NCBI GenBank assembly: GCA_017560945.1
Contig: JAFZDY010000053.1
Coordinates: 1-64,000, forward strand
Reading direction: 5' to 3'
Length of the DNA: 64,000 nt
Source: Bacteroidaceae bacterium
Lineage (GTDB): Bacteria > Bacteroidota > Bacteroidia > Bacteroidales > Bacteroidaceae
This document shows, one piece after another, positions 1-9,056 of this stretch. The notes beneath the pieces are model-generated. The model saw nothing but the letters and a program-made list of their open reading frames with translations, had not been told where the DNA came from and made no database searches. Made by a program: the position numbers and the translations under genes. Position 1 is the first letter of the stretch, and every line of letters starts with the position of its first letter.

Positions 1-91
1 ACCTCCGTATATGCAAAACGAAAACTAAACATTTAACAAACACAACACTTAACACATTGTCTTTTCCTGAATAAAGTCGGGGGGGGTATGT

Positions 92-300
92 ATAAAAAAT
101 CCCCCTCCCATTTTCACAAACAGGAGGGGACAGAGTTATATTTATCAGTCATAAACTATAATAGAGATTCCCATTTTCACAAACAGGAATTTCAAACCTT
201 ATAAAACAATTAAAAAAATAATAATAATAATCCTCCCATCTTCACAGACATAAGGATTAACAACTATGAAAACATATTACTTAAAACAAAGTTAAATACG
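92..300 (-). ncRNA. candidate small RNA or leader with three hairpins sharing one loop
   Basis: Downstream of a minus-strand promoter (306-338) lie three hairpins with arms 228-234/253-259, 164-171/186-193 and 102-108/123-129. The stems differ in sequence, yet each pairs fully (one G.U in the second). The loops are nearly the same: TGTTTGTGAAAATG in two and TATGTCTGTGAAGATGGG in the first transcribed. The last stem is GC-rich and runs into ATTTTTT, like an intrinsic terminator. Each loop holds AUG followed by GGA, opening frames of 9, 9 and 20 codons, so tiny peptides or an attenuated leader for a gene beyond the left edge are alternatives. I recognise no known RNA family. Confidence 0.45.
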
Positions 301-305
301 CACGG

Positions 306-338
306 CAAAGGTATGTATTTCCATTCACATAGCCAAAA
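306..338 (-). promoter_or_regulatory. Bacteroidetes-type promoter for the left-edge RNA
   Basis: On the minus strand there is a TTTTG -33 element (334-338) and a TACCTTTG -7 box (306-313) with a 20 nt spacer, which fits the Bacteroidetes consensus. The predicted start is near 299. A second possible -7 box, TAACTTTG, lies at 287-294. Confidence 0.5.
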
Positions 339-443
339 GAATAGGGTGAGAAAAATATTTGTGCGCCCCCCTTCGCGTTTTTGCAATGCAGATGGATGGG
401 GGCACAGAGAGGAGATTTTTAGTCGCAGATTTCTAAAAATATG

Positions 444-475
444 TTTGTTCGTTTCACAGATTTTTTATATCTTTG
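444..475 (+). promoter_or_regulatory. Bacteroidetes-type promoter of the lipoprotein gene at 550
   Basis: TTTG at 444-447 and TATCTTTG at 468-475 are 20 nt apart, matching -33 and -7 elements. The start would fall near 482, giving a leader of about 70 nt. It is divergent from the promoter at 306-338. Confidence 0.55.
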
Positions 476-549
476 TATCCACAAAACATGGATAAAAATC
501 AAGACGTATGATGAATACAACTAATCAACAAATAAATAAAACACTGAAA

Positions 550-1803
550 ATGAGGAAATTATTCTTTTACTTGATGGCAACCGTGGCGTTGCTGTTTGCC
601 TCATGTAACAATGATGAGGGAAATGATTGGATTTCAACGGAATATGCCAAGGATTTGGTGGGTACGTGGACAACGCAAGATAGCGGATATGCCGAGGCTC
701 TCGTCATTACGAAAGATGGTGTAGTGTCGGCCACTGGCTCGTACAAACTTGACTATTGGGATGATGTGAAGGGAAGAGTGATACTGAACAGTAATGAAAT
801 GACCCTGGACTTTGAGGATGATGACAACTTCAAAGGTACATTCGAGCTAACCCCTGGCGAAAAGCTGGTGCTGGTGAATGACGAGACGAGCAAGCGCACT
901 ACCTACCACTATTGCACCACAGACTATACGGACATTGTGAAGGGTGCATGGACGAACTTGATGGGCTACGTGGATATGGAGAATTACTTAAACTTCTACA
1001 ACTTTACCGAGGATGGATACCTTAAATATTCATGCCTCTACGAGGATGAGGATACGATGACTATCTCAGATCCTGCGCCCTATAATGTGATAGGCGATTT
1101 GCTGATTCGTTGTGGCGAAGAGGCCGATACTGCATCTGGTGTGAGCCCCTTTGTCATTTACCGTTTGGAATATGATCCCGATTACATAACCGAGAAAGGA
1201 CATAAGCGCAACGTGTTGACTATGAACCTCGATATAATCACGGAATTTCAATATATGAATGTGGGTATATCTTATTATCGCTTGAAGGAAGAGCTTGATG
1301 TGGTGGGCAAGGAGTATGGCTACACAAAAAATTACGTGACCCATGTGTATGGCAAGGACAAAAACTTCGATTTGATGGGATACAGATTCAACTTTGCAAG
1401 AATGAACAGTAACAGGTTGAACAGCATGCTCGAGGCGGTGCAATTCTCTATCGAATTCCCCTGCGAGGATAGCATACAGTTTAACTGCATCTACAATGGT
1501 GAGCCTATGTATATGAAGGCACGCATGGAGATGGATGGAATGAAGATGACCGTGAAGATGAGCGAGCGCGATGCTGCTTATCGCGATGTGGTGATGTACG
1601 TCTTCCAAGATGCCTACGATTACCAGGTGCGCATGATTATGAAGACGGATGGATTCACCAATTTCTTTACCAACATGTGCATTGCCATCATGTCCAAGGA
1701 GGGCAAGTTGGATAAGAGTGACAAGGAGGCTGTAGATTCGTATTTTACACGTATCGATGAAGCCATCGATTGCATCAATGTGGGTTTTATGATGAATCGA
1801 TAA
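550..1803 (+). CDS. hypothetical surface lipoprotein
   Basis: A 417-residue protein that I do not recognise as a named family. It starts with a lipoprotein signal peptide (MRKLFFY followed by a hydrophobic stretch) ending in a lipobox, FASC. The Cys is followed by NNDEGND, an acidic run like the surface-export signal of Bacteroidetes lipoproteins, so an outer-leaflet location is inferred. I chose the Met at 550 over the one at 508 because the signal peptide begins there. The rest is rich in Asp, Glu and aromatic residues and resembles a beta-rich binding protein. It has its own promoter (444-475) and a terminator (1823-1874), so it is probably monocistronic. Confidence 0.8.
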   Translation: MRKLFFYLMATVALLFASCNNDEGNDWISTEYAKDLVGTWTTQDSGYAEALVITKDGVVSATGSYKLDYWDDVKGRVILNSNEMTLDFEDDDNFKGTFELTPGEKLVLVNDETSKRTTYHYCTTDYTDIVKGAWTNLMGYVDMENYLNFYNFTEDGYLKYSCLYEDEDTMTISDPAPYNVIGDLLIRCGEEADTASGVSPFVIYRLEYDPDYITEKGHKRNVLTMNLDIITEFQYMNVGISYYRLKEELDVVGKEYGYTKNYVTHVYGKDKNFDLMGYRFNFARMNSNRLNSMLEAVQFSIEFPCEDSIQFNCIYNGEPMYMKARMEMDGMKMTVKMSERDAAYRDVVMYVFQDAYDYQVRMIMKTDGFTNFFTNMCIAIMSKEGKLDKSDKEAVDSYFTRIDEAIDCINVGFMMNR

Positions 1804-1822
1804 TCGAGTAGAAAAGAGAGTG

Positions 1823-1874
1823 AATGTGTGCCGTTTCTTTCACCTTGATATCAGGGAGGAACGGCACACATTTT
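1823..1874 (+). terminator. terminator after the lipoprotein gene
   Basis: A perfect 13 bp inverted repeat (1823-1835 with 1860-1872) is followed by TTTT. The loop of 24 nt is long for an intrinsic terminator, but the position just after the stop codon at 1803 fits. Confidence 0.6.
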
Positions 1875-1900
1875 ACAGAAAAATATAACATAAAACAGAT

Positions 1901-2362
1901 ATGAAAAAACTGATGAAATGGGCAATGTTTGCCGCTATAGTTTGCATGGCGAATGCAATGTTTTCGTGCAACGATGCGAATGCCGGAGAGAACAATTCGG
2001 AGGTAGTGAGTACCGAACTTCTCCGCACTACTCAAAGTTGGAATGGGGCAGAGTTGCCCAACTATCCTGAGGGACGCCCCGAACTGGTGGCGGTAAAGTA
2101 TGAGATTCCTCCTGGTCAGAAGTTGGGATGGCACCACCATGTGGCTATGAATCATGGTGTGCTGGTGCAAGGTGAACTCACCATCATTGGCCTCGACGGA
2201 CAGGTGAAGGTTGTGCACGAGGGTGAAGTGGTAGTCGAGATGGTGGACGATATTCACCATGGCGAGAATCGTGGCTCGAAGCCCGTAATCCTCTATATGT
2301 TCTACCTTTCACAAGAGGGTTGGCCCTTGTCGGTGCAAAATCCCGAAATACCGATGAACTAA
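1901..2362 (+). CDS. cupin-domain lipoprotein
   Basis: A 153-residue protein. The N-terminus is a signal peptide with a lipobox (MFSC, then NDANAGE), so it is probably membrane-anchored and faces the periplasm or surface. Residues about 60-140 form a single cupin_2 fold: GQKLGWHHHVAMNHG gives the His-rich metal-binding motif 1, and DDIHHGENRG supplies the His of motif 2. Small cupins of this type bind a metal or small ligand; no specific substrate can be named. It sits alone between the terminator at 1823-1874 and the patatin gene on the same strand. Confidence 0.85.
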   Translation: MKKLMKWAMFAAIVCMANAMFSCNDANAGENNSEVVSTELLRTTQSWNGAELPNYPEGRPELVAVKYEIPPGQKLGWHHHVAMNHGVLVQGELTIIGLDGQVKVVHEGEVVVEMVDDIHHGENRGSKPVILYMFYLSQEGWPLSVQNPEIPMN

Positions 2363-2469
2363 GGAAAAATGAAGTAGGGTAGATGTGAGATTTCTGCCCC
2401 ACCTGAAAAATATTTTTATACAACGGGAGAGGAAAAAGTCCCTAACCCATCCGAAGGAAAGTATACACG

Positions 2470-4866
2470 ATGAAGAGATTTATCACCACCATGTGTGCGG
2501 TGCTGATGGGTATAATTTCCCACAAGTCATATGCACAAGAGACCATCACCACACAAGAACGCCCCAAGGTGGGCTTGGTGTTGTCGGGTGGAGGTGCTAA
2601 AGGTGCGGCGCACATAGGTGTACTGAAATACATCGAGGAGGTAGGTTTACCGATAGACTACATCGCAGGCACAAGCATGGGGTCAATAATCGGAGGCATG
2701 TATGCACTTGGCTATTCTGCGGACGAGATTCTCAACATCATCAGCCACGTCGATTGGGACAGGTTGATAAGCGACGAAGTGGACAGGCAGGAGATATCCT
2801 ACAAACGAAAACAGGAGAGCAGCATCAAACTACTCACCATCCCTTTTCACGTGACCACAGACAAGGAGGAACTTCAGTTGCGCTCGTTCAAGAACTCGTT
2901 GCCTACGGGCATCGTGTCGGGCGACAATCTACTGAATCTCTTCAATTCACTCTCCGTAGGCTATGCCGACCCTATGTCGTATGACGAATTGCCCATACCA
3001 TTCATCTGCATAGCCACCAACATGATGAATGGCGAACCCGAAGTAATGAACAAGGGAGTGTTCTCCAAGTCACTAAGGGCCTCGATGGCTATCCCCATCC
3101 TGTTCAATCCTGTAAAGATAGACAACACCCTGTACCTTGACGGAGGGTTGGTGAACAACTTTCCTGCCGAGCAATGCCGAGCCATGGGAGCTGACTATGT
3201 CATCGGAGTCAGCATGTCGCCTGGCTTGGAGAGCGATCCGCAAAAACTTTCGTCGATATTCTCACAAGTGAAGCAGATAAAGGAGATTATCACCGACAAG
3301 GAGTTTGATAACTACCACACGAAGTGCGACATCTTCATTAGCCCCGACCTCAAGGGGGTGGGAATGCTGAGTTTTGATGCCGAGAGTGTAGCCCGTATCA
3401 CGCAAAGCGGATACGAGGCGGCACAGGGCATGGCTGAATACTTCCAGGCACTGAAGGAGGAGGTGTGTGCTGGTGATGAGGGAGTTGGGATGGAAATCAC
3501 GCGCAACGCCCACCCAAGTAAGCCCAAGGCACTGAACATCCTTCAGGAAAAGGTCCTCATAACGTCCATTGAATTCGAGGGTGTAGAAAAGGATATCGAG
3601 CGATGGATGCGTCGACGTTGTACAATATCCGTGGGCGACTATGTGTGTAAGGATGACATTGATAAGTCAGTCTCCATGTACTATGGCACAGGAAGTTACG
3701 AGAGTGTGACCTATACCCTGCACAAAGACATCACTTCGGCCCAGGGTGGCTACATCCTCAGGTTTAAGTTAGTGGAGAGCCCTCCGCACGACCTTAGTGT
3801 GGGTTTCCGATTCGACTCGCAGGATATGCTATCGGTACTCCTGGGTGTGGGGATAAATAGCAATCGAATGGGTGGATTCAAGGCCGACCTTAATGCCAAG
3901 TTGGGAAGTAACCAATGGCTTAGTACCAACATCTCCTACGGACACATGTTGTATCCCCGATTCAATCTTGGGTACAACTTCAGAAATTCAGAAATCGATG
4001 CATACGACATGGACGAGTTGGTGATGAACATGAAGTTCCTTCAACACAACCTCAGGCTCTACATCTCGGAAAATTACTGGAAGACCATCAGTTTTGGTGC
4101 GGGCTTCGAGGCCGAATTCATACATCCCCGCAAGGTGATGTACTCGCAATACGATGCTGTGAATAGTGACTATAGGTCAGTAAATACACTTGGTACATTC
4201 GGATACCTGTTATACGACAATCTTGACAAGAGTAGTTTTCCCACTCGGGGTACGAAAGGTCGGATTGACCTCACTTGGAAGGACATTCGATTTACCTCCC
4301 ACAATACAAATCCGTTGGGGCTTGGCTCATTCCGTTTTGGTATAGAGAGTTATCTGCCGGTGGTGGGGGAGAAGTTGGTCTTCATTCCCCAAATGTATGG
4401 TAGTTTCCTTTATGGCAAAGGAGCTACGAATGGTACTTCCGAGAGTTGGAATCCCCTATTCAATGGCCCAGTGCCTTGCTATCCGAGTATGAACAATATG
4501 TTAGGGGGTGCCGAGATGGGACGATATATCGACCACCACCTTCCATTTATTGGTTTGAATAAAATATCCTTGGCTTTCAATAATTTGGCCATTGCAAGGC
4601 TCGACATCCGCGCTAACATCACCAAGAAAAACTATCTGACGGTTATGCTCAACTATGGACGTTCGGGTGTCAACCTGAAGAGTTTTGCAGGAAAGTCAGA
4701 TGTCCTCGAATGGAGTGACCTCTACGACTACAATGCCTCCAACTGGTGGGGAGCAGGTTTGCGCTACTCCATTGATACCAAGATGGGCCCCCTTCACTTC
4801 GACATCAGTTCTTCTAACATCTCAAAGAATGTAAATCTATACTTTAGCCTTGGGTATTTCTTTTAA
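2470..4866 (+). CDS. patatin-like phospholipase fused to an outer-membrane beta-barrel
   Basis: A 798-residue protein with a Sec signal peptide (about 1-23, ending SYAQ). A patatin domain (about 32-320) shows the oxyanion loop GGGAKG, the nucleophile elbow GTSMGS and the catalytic Asp in LDGGL, so the Ser-Asp dyad is intact. A POTRA-like segment (about 355-430) leads into an Omp85-type barrel (about 435-798) that ends in aromatic residues (YFF), the usual outer-membrane assembly signal. This is the layout of PlpD/FplA-type (type Vd) proteins, which place a phospholipase A at the cell envelope. Whether the patatin part ends up outside or in the periplasm cannot be read from the sequence. Confidence 0.93.
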   Translation: MKRFITTMCAVLMGIISHKSYAQETITTQERPKVGLVLSGGGAKGAAHIGVLKYIEEVGLPIDYIAGTSMGSIIGGMYALGYSADEILNIISHVDWDRLISDEVDRQEISYKRKQESSIKLLTIPFHVTTDKEELQLRSFKNSLPTGIVSGDNLLNLFNSLSVGYADPMSYDELPIPFICIATNMMNGEPEVMNKGVFSKSLRASMAIPILFNPVKIDNTLYLDGGLVNNFPAEQCRAMGADYVIGVSMSPGLESDPQKLSSIFSQVKQIKEIITDKEFDNYHTKCDIFISPDLKGVGMLSFDAESVARITQSGYEAAQGMAEYFQALKEEVCAGDEGVGMEITRNAHPSKPKALNILQEKVLITSIEFEGVEKDIERWMRRRCTISVGDYVCKDDIDKSVSMYYGTGSYESVTYTLHKDITSAQGGYILRFKLVESPPHDLSVGFRFDSQDMLSVLLGVGINSNRMGGFKADLNAKLGSNQWLSTNISYGHMLYPRFNLGYNFRNSEIDAYDMDELVMNMKFLQHNLRLYISENYWKTISFGAGFEAEFIHPRKVMYSQYDAVNSDYRSVNTLGTFGYLLYDNLDKSSFPTRGTKGRIDLTWKDIRFTSHNTNPLGLGSFRFGIESYLPVVGEKLVFIPQMYGSFLYGKGATNGTSESWNPLFNGPVPCYPSMNNMLGGAEMGRYIDHHLPFIGLNKISLAFNNLAIARLDIRANITKKNYLTVMLNYGRSGVNLKSFAGKSDVLEWSDLYDYNASNWWGAGLRYSIDTKMGPLHFDISSSNISKNVNLYFSLGYFF

Positions 4867-5002
4867 TATTAGTGAATAATTACAAGGAGTGAGTAATAGT
4901 CGTTGAACGAGGTTGAAACGTTATTACGAAACGATATTAAATGTTTTAAAACGATAAGAAAACTTATGTTCTTATAACCCTTTTATGCTATATAAACAAT
5001 AA

Positions 5003-5030
5003 GGGCAGACATATCAGTCTGCCCCTACAG
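5003..5030. repeat. REP-like palindrome, copy 1
   Basis: GGGCAGAC (5003-5010), a 6 nt loop, then GTCTGCCCCTACAG. The same palindrome with the same CCCCTACA tail occurs at 32001-32033. It lies between the convergent genes ending at 4866 and 5115, so it may double as a two-way terminator. The rest of 4867-5114 shows no gene. Confidence 0.6.
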
Positions 5031-5114
5031 TGTGCATTTGTGTCGCATAGTTAACATCTGCGTCTAAAATAATGCAAATACTAACTACTAAGCATTAGTA
5101 AATAGGTACTTGAA

Positions 5115-5417
5115 TCACTCGATGGTCAAGATTTTGGCAAAGCCTGTCAATTCGATGACATTGTAAACCTCGGGAGAGAGGTGGCGCACAATCATCTTAC
5201 CTCCGTGGGCAGAGACTTGCTTCTGAGCCGAAAGAATGACACGCAAACCAGAACTACTGATGTACTCCAATCCTGTACAATCGAATACCAGTGTGATGCC
5301 AGGCTCGGCCCATACCTTACTTACCTTCACCTCTAAATCTGTTGAAGTAATAGTGTCCATGCGACCCTTGATGGCTACAATCTTCTCGTTGTTTTGTTCT
5401 AAAATATTTACTTCCAT
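5115..5417 (-). CDS. STAS-domain anti-sigma factor antagonist
   Basis: A 100-residue single STAS domain of the SpoIIAA/RsbV type. The segment YISSSGLRV matches the conserved loop whose Ser is phosphorylated by a partner kinase. Such proteins work in partner switching: when unphosphorylated they bind an RsbW-type anti-sigma/kinase. The gene follows the ABC ATPase at 5436 by 18 nt on the same strand, and the C-terminal part of that ATPase looks like a degenerate RsbW-type domain, so the two proteins may interact (inference). No anti-sigma factor or SpoIIE phosphatase gene is seen nearby. Confidence 0.88.
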   Translation of the reverse strand: MEVNILEQNNEKIVAIKGRMDTITSTDLEVKVSKVWAEPGITLVFDCTGLEYISSSGLRVILSAQKQVSAHGGKMIVRHLSPEVYNVIELTGFAKILTIE

Positions 5418-5435
5418 AGAAAATGTATTTATTGT

Positions 5436-6545
5436 TTATTGTTCATTTTGTTTTAAGTTGAATATCAATCTCACGCGGGGTCCCTCGGGGGTGTCGTCCA
5501 CAGATTCAATGATGTTGTCGCACAGGCCTTGGATGATGGAGAGACTGAGTGCATCGGGCGCAAATTGGGGGGACTTCCACACGGTGACTATGCCCGGTGG
5601 CATCAATAACTCGAGGGAGATGGTGTGGCATTCCTCGCTATAGCGAAGGGCTAAATCGACCTCACCCTTGTCGAGGGGAATAACCTGTAGTACCTCCTCG
5701 GCCAACAACTGCACTTGGTGCTGGATGTGCTCGGAGAGATAGTAGCGGGTGCAAAAGAGAGCCATGCCACCCTGCAACTGATAGAGGTCGTAGCGAGGAG
5801 AGCGAATGACATAGTGATAATTGCGAATGCGATTGATAAAGACGCGGGTGCGCTCGTGTTGGGGGTGGTCGAAGATTTGCTCGGGTGTACCTTCTTCGTA
5901 CACCACACCCTGATCCATATAGAATATGCGGGTGCTGACCTCGCGTGCAAAGTGCATCTCGTGTGTAACAATCACCATGGTCATGCCCTGCTTAGCTAAC
6001 GTGCGGATAACCCCCAATACTTCGCTCACCATAGTGGGGTCAAGTGCCGAAGTGGGCTCGTCGAAGAGGATAATCTCTGGATTCATGGTGAGACAACGTG
6101 CAATGGCTACGCGTTGTTTTTGTCCGCCCGACAATTGTGAGGGCATAGCATGTGCCTTTTCAGCCAAACCGACCATCTCCAATAACTCCATAGCGCGTGC
6201 CTCGGCCTGCTTACGCGACTTGCCGAGGAGTTTCACAGGACCTATGCAGAGGTTATCCATCACGGAGAGGTGGTTGAAAAGATTGAAAGACTGAAACACC
6301 ATACCCATCTTGCGACGAAGACGAGGAACATCGGTCTGCTTGGAGAGGAGGTCTTGACCATCAACAATGATGCTACCACCGGTGGGTGATTCCAACAGAT
6401 TGAGACAACGGAGGAAGGTGCTCTTTCCTGTGCCTGAGGGACCAATGATGGAGATGACCTCGCCTCGACCAATGGTGGCATTGACATCGCGCAATACCTC
6501 CAGACCATTGTCGTATGTTTTTCGTAAATGACTTATCTGTATCAT
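5436..6545 (-). CDS. amino-acid ABC transporter ATPase with RsbW-like C-terminal extension
   Basis: A 369-residue protein. Residues 1-240 are a complete GlnQ-type ABC ATPase: Walker [10 protein letters not shown] (35-43), signature LSGGQKQR, Walker [12 protein letters not shown] and a switch His in VTHEM. The family usually ends near 245; here about 120 more residues follow. That tail (QLLAEEVLQ, later [18 protein letters not shown]) resembles an HATPase_c_2/RsbW fold but lacks a clear N-box Asn and a DxGxG motif. ATG at 6545 is chosen; the in-frame TTG at 6551 would overlap the upstream gene. The stop of the permease gene lies 2 nt before, and the STAS gene follows, so the three form an operon. 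Confidence 0.9.
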   Translation of the reverse strand: MIQISHLRKTYDNGLEVLRDVNATIGRGEVISIIGPSGTGKSTFLRCLNLLESPTGGSIIVDGQDLLSKQTDVPRLRRKMGMVFQSFNLFNHLSVMDNLCIGPVKLLGKSRKQAEARAMELLEMVGLAEKAHAMPSQLSGGQKQRVAIARCLTMNPEIILFDEPTSALDPTMVSEVLGVIRTLAKQGMTMVIVTHEMHFAREVSTRIFYMDQGVVYEEGTPEQIFDHPQHERTRVFINRIRNYHYVIRSPRYDLYQLQGGMALFCTRYYLSEHIQHQVQLLAEEVLQVIPLDKGEVDLALRYSEECHTISLELLMPPGIVTVWKSPQFAPDALSLSIIQGLCDNIIESVDDTPEGPRVRLIFNLKQNEQ

Positions 6546-6547
6546 AA

Positions 6548-8041
6548 TCAACCAACTTTTTTACCAATAAAATCGAGTATTGCTGCAAATATCCACGAGA
6601 GGATGAAGTAGAGAATGGCCACCATGATGAGGGGAAACAGGGCATCAAACGTACGACTACGGATGATGTCGCTCACCTTTGTCAAGTCCTGTACGGCAAT
6701 GTAACCCACCACGGAGGTCATCTTTACCAACGATATCAACTCTCCCTTGTAAACAGGCAACACGTGCTTGAAGGCTTGGGGCATGACGATGTGGATGAAT
6801 GTGCGGGCGGGAGTGAAGCCAAGGGCTATGCCTGCCTCGGTTTGTCCCTTGTCTATGCTACGGATGGACGAGCGGAACATTTCGCTCACGTAGGCGGAAA
6901 AGTTCATGCTGAAAGTGATAATGGATACCACCACGGCATCAACTGATGTGCCAGCAAACACGACGTAAAACATAATCATCAACAACACCAGCACAGGGGT
7001 ACCACGCATTAGGTTGATGTAGAAACTTGCTACACGTCTCAAGGGTGTGTGGCGACTCATTCGCATCCAGCAGATGACTCCGCCGAACAATGTACCAAAG
7101 AGGCAAGCCAAGAGGGCTATCATAGCAGTAAGCTTGAGGCCACCCCATATCATGAGGTAGCGATCTTCGTCGATGATGTTGCGCTGGATACTATCCTTCA
7201 CCTTGTCATAGAATGATGTGGCGTCTACACGATCGATGGCTCCTAACGCGTAGCCAACGGCATTTTCCTGACGTACTGCAACGAGTGTGTGGCACAGGAT
7301 GTGGGGGTCGCTGAAGTTAACGGACTCCTGGCGTTGAGGGGTGATGTTGATGCCTGCTACCACTATGTCATGAGTGCCTCGGACTATGGCGGGTATTATG
7401 GACGAGAAATTCATGTCGCTCCATATTATAGGACGTCCAATGGAGGAGGCAAAGCGGGTGATGATTTCCACCTCGAGGCCCACCAATTTGCCATTCTTAA
7501 CAAAGTCCAAGGGAGGAGCTGTAGAGCAGGTAGCCACGCGCAAGGGCTTGCCATCCGTTGACAGGGGGATGTGGGGCATCTCAGCCTCATGGGCATGGTA
7601 CATCCAACGGTCGTACATCTCGTCGTAGGTGCCATCTGCCTTGATTTGGCGAAGAAAAGCATTGAACATATCGAGCAACTGGGTATCGGGACCCTTGGCA
7701 AAGCAGACGCCCATCTCGGCCACCACAAAAGGTTCCTCGAGGGGTACGATGCCCTTGGCCGAATGGGAGTGGTAATTGACCATGTAGTCGTCCAGTACGA
7801 TGGCTTCGCATCGCTTGGTCACAAGGGCTTGCACCATATCAGCTGCATTGTCAATCCTCAGCACCTCTACCTCGGGGTACTGCTTCTCTAAAATCTCTTC
7901 CTGGAAACACCCAGTCAAGATGGCGACCTTCTTCCCATTCAGGTCGTCCATGTTGCGATATACCGACAAGTGTTCATCTTCCTTTGTTCCACAAGCCGTG
8001 AGTAGGCAAAGCAGGAGCAAGATTTTCCCTATATTCTTCAT
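6548..8041 (-). CDS. fused amino-acid substrate-binding protein and ABC permease
   Basis: A 497-residue protein starting with a lipoprotein signal (LLTAC, Cys17). Residues about 30-148 (from [11 protein letters not shown] to YDEMYDRWM) match the C-terminal part of SBP_bac_3 proteins. Residues about 163-265 (from [16 protein letters not shown] to [15 protein letters not shown]) match the N-terminal part. The two halves are thus in swapped order. From about 295 a GlnP-type permease with about five membrane spans follows, including the EAA-like loop ([13 protein letters not shown]). Polar amino-acid import is inferred from the family. Its ATPase is the next gene, 2 nt downstream. Confidence 0.9.
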   Translation of the reverse strand: MKNIGKILLLLCLLTACGTKEDEHLSVYRNMDDLNGKKVAILTGCFQEEILEKQYPEVEVLRIDNAADMVQALVTKRCEAIVLDDYMVNYHSHSAKGIVPLEEPFVVAEMGVCFAKGPDTQLLDMFNAFLRQIKADGTYDEMYDRWMYHAHEAEMPHIPLSTDGKPLRVATCSTAPPLDFVKNGKLVGLEVEIITRFASSIGRPIIWSDMNFSSIIPAIVRGTHDIVVAGINITPQRQESVNFSDPHILCHTLVAVRQENAVGYALGAIDRVDATSFYDKVKDSIQRNIIDEDRYLMIWGGLKLTAMIALLACLFGTLFGGVICWMRMSRHTPLRRVASFYINLMRGTPVLVLLMIMFYVVFAGTSVDAVVVSIITFSMNFSAYVSEMFRSSIRSIDKGQTEAGIALGFTPARTFIHIVMPQAFKHVLPVYKGELISLVKMTSVVGYIAVQDLTKVSDIIRSRTFDALFPLIMVAILYFILSWIFAAILDFIGKKVG

Positions 8042-8104
8042 ATCACTTTTCTTCTCTCTCTAATCTATGTGAGTGTGTTTCTATCCTCTCTCTCTCGCCC
8101 GCAT

Positions 8105-8977
8105 TTACGCAAAGAAGTTGTCCAACATTTGACGTGCATCGTCGGACTCAAGGTTTCGCAAATCAGCATCATTCATCTCTATGCGATTGATGAAAAAGAG
8201 TAGATTGTCGTACGTGAGTTCAATGGGTTTCTGATGGTTAAGCAAGGAGAGGATGATGACGAAGCGGTCGGTATTTAATATGCTCTCTGCCACATGGGGA
8301 TGTGTGAGGAGGTATTGATTGACGTCATCGGAAAAGTCCTTCCCTTTGATGCGAAGGTGCATCTTGTTACGTAACATGGCACGATAGTTCTTGTTGAGCA
8401 AATTGGTGCGAGCCATCTGGTCAAACAGAGACTTCATGTTCCATTCAGCGGTCTCAAGGGTGGCAATAACACCATTCAGCACGCGAGAATAGGACTCGCA
8501 TCCTTCCCAATCCTCCTTGCACTTGTAGCGGAGGTCGTGCTCTACCTCGTGCCAACCCTCGGAGAAGATGGTACGTATCTGTATTTCGTAGGTGGCATCG
8601 ACGTAGGAGGCAAACTCCTCGGGGAGTGCCTTACGGAAATCGTCGACCAACTCGGTAGGGAGGTTACAGGTAAGGTTCAGGCGTTGGGGACGGAAGGTGG
8701 AAGAGTCGAGTGAATCAATGGAACTTCTAACCACCTCGCCACAACTATAGAAAAAGGCCAAGGCATCGACATCGTCCTGAAAATAGAGGACAATACGCAG
8801 GCCTATCATATCCTGCACCTTCAACTTTCCACTCTTATATCCTTCGTCCTTGAAATGAATCTTGTGATGAAGTGAACTGAGGGTCTTGACACGTGAAAAC
8901 AGGCGAAACATAATGCCACTTTGGCTCAATTGTTGATGTATCTGTGATTCTAATTTGTCTGTAATCGCTTGAAGCAT
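8105..8977 (-). CDS. RelA/SpoT-domain protein, synthetase motifs partly degenerate
   Basis: A 290-residue single-domain RelA/SpoT-like protein with no HD hydrolase, TGS or ACT domain. The motif DMIGLRIVLYF matches the DxxGxR region of ppGpp synthetases, and YEIQIRTIFSEGWHEVEHDLRYK matches the ExQIRT region. The G-loop normally read as GYxSxH is not recognisable; the matching place reads STFRPQRLNL. (p)ppGpp synthesis is therefore doubtful. The C-terminal 120 residues are helical and family-specific. The gene lies 63 nt before the amino-acid transporter on the same strand, so co-expression is likely. Confidence 0.8.
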   Translation of the reverse strand: MLQAITDKLESQIHQQLSQSGIMFRLFSRVKTLSSLHHKIHFKDEGYKSGKLKVQDMIGLRIVLYFQDDVDALAFFYSCGEVVRSSIDSLDSSTFRPQRLNLTCNLPTELVDDFRKALPEEFASYVDATYEIQIRTIFSEGWHEVEHDLRYKCKEDWEGCESYSRVLNGVIATLETAEWNMKSLFDQMARTNLLNKNYRAMLRNKMHLRIKGKDFSDDVNQYLLTHPHVAESILNTDRFVIILSLLNHQKPIELTYDNLLFFINRIEMNDADLRNLESDDARQMLDNFFA

Positions 8978-9056
8978 AGTGTGTTATGAATAAAAATTAA
9001 TTTTCTATTTCTGTTCAATATTAAATCTTTTAACTCGCGAAGTGTTCTTCTTCTAA

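Noticed and set aside
313..495. 60-codon plus-strand reading frame before the first lipoprotein
   Set aside because: It contains the promoter of the next gene and the minus-strand promoter, has no family resemblance, and its composition looks non-coding.
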